This document shows positions 5,587 to 6,640 of a DNA stretch of 6,640 nucleotides, piece after piece. Position 1 is the stretch's first letter, and each line of letters starts with the position of its first letter. This stretch comes from an uncultured Gammaproteobacteria bacterium (GTDB lineage Bacteria; Pseudomonadota; Gammaproteobacteria; CAIUAS01), in the NCBI GenBank assembly GCA_903897205.1, contig CAIUAS010000184.1, positions 1-6,640 of the forward strand, written 5' to 3'. A program made the position numbers and the translations under genes. The notes beneath the pieces are model-generated. The model made no database searches. It was given only the letters and a program-made list of their open reading frames with translations, and was not told the origin of the DNA.

Positions 5587-6036
5587 TTATTCATCCTTGC
5601 TATGTTTGGCCAAACCAACTAAAGCCTTTTTAAGTTTTTCGTGCGTAATATGTTCCGCCGCTTCCTTTAATAAAAGACAGTTTTCTGCTGATAAAGGTTG
5701 AGGTTCTCGCGACTTTATTTTATTCGATGTGGATATGGGTTGAATATACCATTCAATATATTTCAGCTCAGCCAATTCTTTTTCGGTCTTTAATTTTATT
5801 AATAATTCGGGCAATAAATAACGTATGTGTGTTGCCCAGCTTGCGCTATCAATCTCGATCACCAAACAATTATTGCGCCAATTAGCAACCTGTGTATGTT
5901 GCGCTAATTTTATATCAATATACTTTCGCCAGAGTTCATTTAATTGGCGTAATGCTGCTATTTTTTGCGCTAAATTAGGTACCGTTGTATTAGTATGCTG
6001 CTGTATGAGCGTATGTATGGAATGTTGCTTTGGCAT
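5587..6036 (-). CDS. dciA: DUF721 protein, likely replicative helicase recruiter DciA
   Basis: DciA is the widespread bacterial partner of the replicative helicase DnaB, needed to load it in species that lack DnaC/DnaI-type loaders. The 149-residue product carries the DUF721 pattern at about 25-100: LNELWRKYI, then LAQHTQV, then LVIEIDSASWATHIRYLLPELL, ending in YIEWYIQP. A linker rich in polar residues follows, then a C-terminal helical segment with LKEAAEHI and LKKALVGLAKH, like that of other gamma-proteobacterial members. A DUF721 gene converging on lpxC is also known from Pseudomonas. The ATG (6034-6036) is 5 nt after the permease stop. Its upstream sequence has only a weak purine stretch (AATAAAAG), so translation may be coupled to the permease gene. 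The family is well supported; the DciA role follows from family knowledge. Confidence 0.85.
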   Translation of the reverse strand: MPKQHSIHTLIQQHTNTTVPNLAQKIAALRQLNELWRKYIDIKLAQHTQVANWRNNCLVIEIDSASWATHIRYLLPELLIKLKTEKELAELKYIEWYIQPISTSNKIKSREPQPLSAENCLLLKEAAEHITHEKLKKALVGLAKHSKDE

Positions 6037-6041
6037 AACTT

Positions 6042-6640
6042 TTATTCAATACGTATGGGTAATACCACTAATTGGGTGCCTTGCATATGTAACCGTCTTT
6101 GCAAGGAGAAGGCCGTTTCATTATGCAAAATACGTGTAATCCAATTATCATGGACAAATACTAATTTCGTTGCAAAAAATATTATATTCTTAAATTCTTT
6201 GCACACTTCTTCGGCTAATTCTGTTAATTGCTGTACAGGATCAGTTCCATACGTAGCTAATGCCTTAGCAGCAATGCCTCTTTGATGACAAAAGCTAACA
6301 AAGTAATTTAATGTTTGCTGCACATCTCGCTGCATAGTTTCAAGAGCTTTTTTACCGCTGAAACTTTCTACGTCAACAATACCTGCGCTTATAAAAATAA
6401 AATTTTTAAAATGATTGGGAAACATTCGCATAACCCACAATAAACTATGCATAGCAACGCCCCTGCTTTTACCAATTAAAATGACGGCTGTTGGTTGAGT
6501 AGAATCCAGGGGCGGCAGAGTTTGAGTGAGAGTGGTTGAGGCGGTAGCAAGTAAATTATCTATCTCTTTTAATTTGCGCGCTATTTTTCCGTAGTATTTT
6601 TGAATGGCAATACATAATGCGATAACGGCGCCTGTTATTA
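6042..6640 (-). CDS. APC-type amino acid permease, C-terminal part (cut by window edge)
   Basis: The frame is open from the right edge to TAA at 6042-6044, giving 198 visible residues. The ATG at 6450-6452 is internal, since the same frame continues upstream without a stop. The fragment starts with the end of a hydrophobic helix (ITGAVIALCIAI), followed by a basic stretch (KYYGKIARKLK) expected on the cytoplasmic side. A proline-containing linker leads into a soluble domain of about 150 residues with alternating strand-like and helical segments: AVILIGKSRG, FKNFIFISAGIVDV, KNIIFFATKLVF, HNETAFSLQRRL, then VVLPIRIE. This tail resembles that of a group of APC-superfamily amino acid permeases with an appended cytoplasmic domain, recognised from memory. 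The domain looks somewhat like a universal-stress-protein fold. The substrate cannot be told because the membrane core is outside the window. Confidence 0.7.
   Translation of the reverse strand, partial: ITGAVIALCIAIQKYYGKIARKLKEIDNLLATASTTLTQTLPPLDSTQPTAVILIGKSRGVAMHSLLWVMRMFPNHFKNFIFISAGIVDVESFSGKKALETMQRDVQQTLNYFVSFCHQRGIAAKALATYGTDPVQQLTELAEEVCKEFKNIIFFATKLVFVHDNWITRILHNETAFSLQRRLHMQGTQLVVLPIRIE

Noticed and set aside
5825..6285. Two + strand open frames of about 100 codons opposite dciA and the permease
   Set aside because: Both are Cys-rich and composition-biased, overlap well-supported minus-strand genes and each other, and lack ribosome binding sites.
1..6640. Search for CRISPR arrays, tRNA or rRNA genes, IS ends, toxin-antitoxin pairs and phage genes
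   Set aside because: No regularly spaced repeats, clover-leaf or rRNA-like segments, transposase motifs or small paired genes were seen; the window is almost fully covered by housekeeping genes.

Overview
The window is a stretch of a bacterial dcw (division and cell wall) cluster. It carries murB, ftsQ, ftsA, ftsZ and lpxC on the + strand, then a convergent minus-strand pair: a dciA/DUF721 gene and the 3' end of an amino acid permease gene. The lpxC gene implies a Gram-negative host. The order ftsQ-ftsA-ftsZ-lpxC, the FtsA and FtsZ sequences (a gamma-type FtsZ tail ending in DYLDIPAFLRRQ) and a convergent dciA after lpxC all point to Gammaproteobacteria. By eye the DNA is moderately AT-rich and uniform. 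With the short-form MurB and the permease type, this suggests Legionellales (Legionella/Coxiella relatives), but that placement is inference.

Layout. Bases 1-55 may hold the tail of an upstream gene (perhaps murC), followed by a short leader. murB (141-1052) starts at GTG. ftsQ (1132-1953), ftsA (2039-3274) and ftsZ (3354-4514) are separated by leaders of about 80 nt that hold candidate promoters and small structures. lpxC (4517-5497) starts 2 nt after the ftsZ stop and is probably translationally coupled to it. An 89-nt convergent spacer with nested and overlapping inverted repeats separates lpxC from dciA (5587-6036, minus). dciA follows the permease gene (6042 to the right edge, minus) after only 5 nt. 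Every stretch over 300 bases is covered by a gene.

How the genes work together. MurB makes UDP-MurNAc for peptidoglycan. FtsZ forms the division ring and FtsA anchors it to the membrane. FtsQ links the early divisome to the septal synthesis machinery. LpxC commits carbon to lipid A, so envelope and division functions are expressed together. DciA recruits the replicative helicase. The permease is the only gene unrelated to division, envelope or replication.

I see no novel system, mobile element, CRISPR array or RNA gene. The second-look items are in the leaders. A small hairpin overlaps the ftsA ribosome binding site and uses a GATA-type repeat that is complementary to a repeat upstream of ftsQ. 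The ftsZ binding site is preceded by a 16S-tail-like anti-Shine-Dalgarno sequence. An orphan, near-consensus Shine-Dalgarno sequence lies 43 nt upstream of ftsA. At protein level, LpxC has a 19-residue N-terminal extension and FtsZ has a second copy-like motif ahead of its C-terminal peptide.
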